Shown here piece by piece: positions 59,694 through 64,000 of a stretch of 64,000 nucleotides of DNA. The notes below the pieces were generated by a model. It worked only from the letters and a program-made list of their open reading frames with translations. It did not search any database and had not been told where the DNA came from. This DNA comes from Fremontodendron californicum (lineage: Eukaryota; Streptophyta; Magnoliopsida; Malvales; Malvaceae). Both the position numbers and the translations under genes were made by a program. The stretch spans positions 2,485,001 through 2,549,000 of the forward strand of contig JAULJL010000020.1 in assembly GCA_030761205.1 (NCBI GenBank), in the 5' to 3' direction. Position 1 is the first letter of the stretch. Every line of letters begins with the position of its first letter.

Positions 59694-60548
59694 AACTCAC
59701 AGTTCATCACATGCAAATATATGATAGAGATTCTGACATGAAACCTAAAACCGATGCTTATAATGCTTCTTTTTTCAGTTATCACTTCTACATGAAATTT
59801 GCCTATAGAATTTTGTTTGACTAAATATATGTATATATTCACCTTGCCAACTATTAATATTATTACTTAAAACAAAAGTTTTCATTTTTTTTTTTACAAT
59901 GTATAAACCAATGATAGCAAACTACTCTTATATTATATTACGAAACCAAAATTTAACTCAATTATTTCATACAATCACATTAAAAAATAGTATTCAATAA
60001 ATTTAAAATTCGAATCTGTTGTTTACAATCTATTACTTGCTTTATACAAAAAAAATACTCTTATATTATTTGATTACTTTGTCAGAATATTAAAATTTTG
60101 ATTTTGAATGAATCCCTCTATAAGTAGAGAGATTTTGTTTTTTTTCTTTCAAATAATATTGTATATTTAATTCTTCAAGATGATGATGACAAAAGAAGGT
60201 GGCCTTGACCTTTCTCCATATAGAAAATGTTCCTCTTTTAAAAAATTCTATGCCCCCATATGCAACTGATAAAAAAATTGAACAATGACGACCCAGATGA
60301 CGATTTTATTCAATTTGGCACCTTTATCTTAATCATTAACAATTGGACTGATATCAAATAACCTGCATAACTTTCTTTCACATCCAAAATAAAATAAAGT
60401 TGATGGAGGGAATTTTCAGCCATATTTAAAGCCAAAGACACACCCTTTGTTCCTCGTACAGTTCTCGCAGGTTTTATCATAGTTTAGAGTTTGAAAATCC
60501 ATGGGAGATGTGGTAGAAACCCCTCAGGTCTTAGCCAATGAAATGAAA

Positions 60549-60581
<33 letters not shown>

Positions 60582-60600
60582 TGTTATCTATATATATATT
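59694..60600. other. intergenic AT-rich DNA
   Basis: No gene. A TC repeat and a TA repeat lie near 60550-60580. Confidence 0.4.
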
Positions 60601-60768
60601 GTTAACGAATGTTCTTGAAATACTGTTTAAGATTAATTAATATATTAATTATAATAATATTGAATTAATTGCAAAATTTGATAATTTTATTTATTATTTT
60701 TAATACACTAAGAAAATATATTATTACATTTAATAATCTTAAAGAATGCTCTTAAAATATTTGTTATC
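60601..60768. mobile_element. MITE, family 1, second copy
   Basis: GTTAACGAATGTTCTTGAAA and onward on the left matches the reversed right end (GATAACAAATATTTTAAGAG) with mismatches; both continue into TTTAAGATTA. It resembles 5093-5264. Confidence 0.55.
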
Positions 60769-61918
60769 AAAATCATATATATATATATATATTTCTATTT
60801 CTTTTTTTCTTTTTCTTTTTATCTTCTGTATGGGGTAAAACCCAAGATATTGAACCAGTACTTGGCTTTACCCTTTTAAACTCATAATTTTCCTCTTAAA
60901 CTGACAGCATGGGGTTAAACCCAAAGTGAACACTTACCCCCCTTTTGGTTCTCTTCTCTCCATTGATTGCGTCCCTTATAAAATGTTTTTTTAAAGCAAA
61001 ATGGAGAGGATCGTGTCATGAGTATTGTATTTAAAACATTTTATATTTTTATAAATTTTAATATATTAATAATTTATATTATATAAATTTTAATATATTT
61101 ATTTATTTATATTATTTCGTATTTTAATTATCGAGTTTAATATTATCAGATTCGGTTAAATTGATAAAGCCCCTCTCGTAATTATAACCGCACATGTCTG
61201 ACTGCTTTTGGTTTGAGGGAACTGATTCAAAGGACACAAATGATGGTGACTATTCATCACCATCCAGTGATAATTTCCAAAATCAATTCAATTTTCCCAA
61301 TTTTGTCATACATGTATTTTTCTAACCTTTTTGATTCAAAACATTTAGCTACATTTTCCATGGATAAGAAAATTATGCAGTCATGTTAGTCCATTAGGGA
61401 AACTGAAGTTTTTCATTCAGGGGTCAAAGACATGGCGAAATTATAAAAGAGAAGCACCAACCAATGTAAATGACGATAAACTTAAAGTTATATTATATAT
61501 TTATATGGTAGTTATAGCAAAAGAAGGTACAATAATACCAATACCAATACCAACTGTATAGGGCGGCAAAGCTATGCATTAAAGACAATAGAAAAGATCA
61601 GCAGTTTTAGTCGAAACATCTAGTTTAAACTCGATATGTAATCTAATTAATCTAAACTCACTTTGTACTAGAAAAATATATCTAGTTCAACCTTTTCATC
61701 GGTTTCTTAGTTTGAACGACGCCCAACAACTCGAGAGATGGAATTTCCTTGTAATTTTTTTCCTTTTGGCGCTCTAAGAAAGTTGTAGAGGGAGGGGGAG
61801 AATTAAAAAAAAAGGATCGTATCTCAAAGCATTGATCTTTACATGCTTACAAAACCAACAAGGTGAGAGAGATAGAGAGAGAGATTTTAATTAGCGGAGA
61901 AGATTTTTATGGCTACAT
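60769..61918. other. AP2 3' flank and intergenic DNA
   Basis: No gene. A TA repeat lies near 60776-60792 and AT-rich dispersed repeat at 61020-61165. The part near 61918 should hold the AP2 3' UTR. Confidence 0.4.
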
Positions 61919-64000
61919 TTAGATGGGTGAGTGGAACCCATTTTTCTGCAGCCAAGTTTGGGAAGGTCTAATCTGCGATGGGAATCCTGATGATGCTGCA
62001 GAATTTCCAAACAACTGGTGAGGACTTGATTGCCATTGTTGATCACTAGTAGATAGTGAAAGCTCACTCCCAATTCGGCCTCCATTGCTGCTTCTTGGAA
62101 AATGAATCTAAAAATTAACAAAAATATGATAAAAAGTAAGTTTGATGGAGTTTTCTTGGTATATATAAATCCCCAATCAAGCAGAATAGAAACCTGATAA
62201 GTTGATGGATTAATGTGTGGAGGAATAATGTGAAACATATTGTTCTCTCCAAGTCTCCTAAACTGTCCATATCTTTGCATTTCATTAGACTTAATTGAGG
62301 CTGGAGATTGAATGTGGGTTTGGCTCAAAAGCTGCATTGTTTCTGCCTCGCTATATCCATTTTGCCTATCAGCTACAGATTCCAGATTGTTTTGCTTTGA
62401 AGTTGAGTTTCCCAAGCTCAAATCAAGGCTGTGATCTCCAGCAATATTACCTGAAGTTTCTAAACAATAAGGGTCTACAACAAATTTAGGATATAAATCT
62501 TCAAAGGGATAATTAATGAATAATGATTGAAAATTAAGGAAATTTAAATCATATCCGCATATGGGCAAATTTACTTTACCAGCAGAGTTAAGCTCATTGT
62601 CGTATATGCTGAGATCAAAGTTAGTAACAGCATCTTTGCCATTGCACTTAATTGCAGCTGTGTCATAAGCCCTACAATAAGGGGACCAGAGAATTCAAAA
62701 CCCCACCAAACTTTTTTTCAATTTAAAAATCAAAATTAAAAGGAAAAAAAATGTAAAGCACGAACCTAGCTGCTTCAATCTCGGTGTCAAACAAGCCTAA
62801 ATAAACGTACCTGTCAAAAAAAAAAATTCAACAACTCAATAAAGAAATGAACATTGGAAACAGACCAAACAAAAGGGTAGTTGAGAAATGGATTTGCTAA
62901 GAATAAAATTAAGGAAAAAAAGAAGCTGTTACTTTTTGCCTAAAAATTGGCCCATTCTAGCTTCCCATCTCCCACACTTGTGCAAGGTTACTCCTCTATA
63001 TTTGGAGCTTCCTCTAGGAAATCCGGTGCTTTGACGGCGAAGTACATGCACAAATTCTTCCTTGGTTAAGTTAATCATCTGTTTATACAACAAAAAAGAA
63101 TCTACCCTTTTGTAAACGATGTGATTTCCATGTGTTTACATAGCAAGAAAAAAAAAACTGTACAAGATAAGATAGAACTATTCAAGATAAGATAAACTAT
63201 GCAATTCTTTCATCTTCTTTCTTTCTCTTTCTCTAGCTCTCAGTCTCTCTCAAGTCTCACCTGCTTTATGTCTTCCTCATAATCTTCAATACTAAAATTT
63301 ATATCTGCTTTCACTCCCCGGAACTTGATTGCTGCCCTATCATATGCACTGCCAGAAATAAAGGAAATTTTGTTAAACCTTTGTTATTCTTTTCTTTGAA
63401 AAAAAAGAAAAGAAAAGAGGTTTAGACTTGAGAGTTCACCGAGCAGCTGCATGTGCTGTGTCAAATCCACCTATCTCAGCCAAGAAAAAAAGAGACCCAT
63501 CTCATCCACATCAGAAATATTAAAATGTAAATATAAAATTTGTCTGAAAAATCAATGACAAAAAAAAGAGAGAGAAAAGAAGTAAAACTGATGTGAGAAA
63601 AAAGACAGTCATACCTAAATAAACTTGTTTTCCACAATCCCTGTACGGCAAATGACAAACCCAAAACACCTTAAATTCTGATTGGCTCGAGAAGAAGGAA
63701 AAAAAAGTTCAAATATAGTAAAAAGAAAAGAAAATTCAAGGCTTTGTTGTAATAAAATAAGAAAGAAATATAAATTAAACTAACCAAATATGAGACTCCC
63801 ATCTGCCAGTTCTTCTATAAAAAGTAACTCCTCTATACTGAGAGCTTCTTGACCTGGGTCCTCTCCTGCTTTTCTTCATCGGCTGTGAAACTTCAACAGA
63901 TTTAGCAGAGGCGAGAGACTCCGATTGACAGAATTTGACACCAACCCAGTGAGCCTGAGGGAACCCTGGTCCACTTCCGCCAGAAGTGGCGCCCATTTCC
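61919..64000 (-). CDS. AP2: APETALA2/TOE3-type transcription factor with miR172 site, N-terminus beyond the window
   Basis: Exons on the minus strand: 64000-63785 (partial), 63640-63615, 63470-63440, 63348-63261, 63078-62933, 62810-62766, 62671-62580, 62450-62194 and 62107-61919. All junctions are GT-AG and phases agree, including the 26- and 31-nt micro-exons typical of euAP2 genes. The nuclear signal KKSRRGPRSRSSQYRGVTFY leads into AP2 repeat 1 ([32 protein letters not shown]). Repeat 2 follows (SSKYRGVTLHKCGRWEARMG, YVYLGLFDTEIEAARAYD). The C-terminal region has LDLSLG (an EAR-type motif) and ends GFHSPI. AP2 and TOE proteins are nuclear regulators of floral organ identity and flowering time. 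The gene lies close to SPT in Arabidopsis too. The protein cannot be assigned to AP2 versus TOE3 without its N-terminus. Confidence 0.92.
61981..62001 (-). promoter_or_regulatory. miR172 target site in the last AP2 exon
   Basis: The plus strand here differs from canonical miR172 at only three of 21 positions: both ends and position 7, where the target has the usual G:U wobble. The mRNA side encodes the conserved NSAASSGF stretch. miR172 represses euAP2 genes by cleavage and by translation block. Confidence 0.9.

Overview
The window is AT-rich plant nuclear DNA. It holds intron-containing genes with GT-AG splice sites, Ty1-copia and Ty3-gypsy retrotransposons, many miniature inverted-repeat elements (MITEs) and TA microsatellites. 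The gene content points to a eudicot, probably a rosid. In order it carries a SPATULA/ALCATRAZ bHLH gene, a RING-H2 E3 ligase, an At5g67140-type F-box/LRR gene, a PLC-X-domain protein, an OTU/SEC-C protease and a euAP2 gene with a miR172 site. From memory this matches the gene content of Arabidopsis At5g67110-At5g67180 and, in part, the SPT-AP2 neighbourhood on chromosome 4. I cannot name the species.

Layout. 1-1026 (minus): open end of a DUF4283/zinc-knuckle LINE-type ORF. 2007-4675 (minus): SPT in seven coding exons, with a small retroposon inserted exactly at its start codon. 5-11.8 kb: intergenic DNA with MITEs and an old LTR remnant. 11.8-15.0 kb (minus): RING-H2 E3 ligase. 16.1-21.9 kb (minus): complete copia element with apparently identical LTRs, sitting in one copy of a local duplication (about 15.2-24.5 kb) that also holds a decayed gypsy end. 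26-34 kb: intergenic, with hAT-type MITEs and a CCoAOMT pseudogene. 34.0-35.8 kb (plus): F-box/LRR gene with an in-frame stop. 36.5-39.6 kb (minus): PLC-X protein. 41.0-42.0 kb (minus): unreported-looking E(z)-type SET pseudogene split by a MITE. 42.8-46.8 kb (plus): OTU/SEC-C protease. 54.3-59.7 kb (plus): second copia element, broken by one stop codon. 61.9-64.0 kb (minus): AP2 gene running off the window.

The host genes are a conserved neighbourhood, not a pathway: two developmental regulators (SPT and AP2, both known in flower and fruit patterning) flank ubiquitin-related genes (RING, F-box, OTU) and a secreted PLC-like protein. I found no prokaryote-type system and no CRISPR array. The most unusual structures are the retroposon that duplicated the SPT start codon and left an 8-codon upstream ORF, four minute poly(A) insertions with target-site duplications (one with an empty-site paralogue in the window), and the MITE-split Polycomb SET pseudogene. 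Exon boundaries were derived by hand from splice signals and reading-frame phase, and no transcript data were available.
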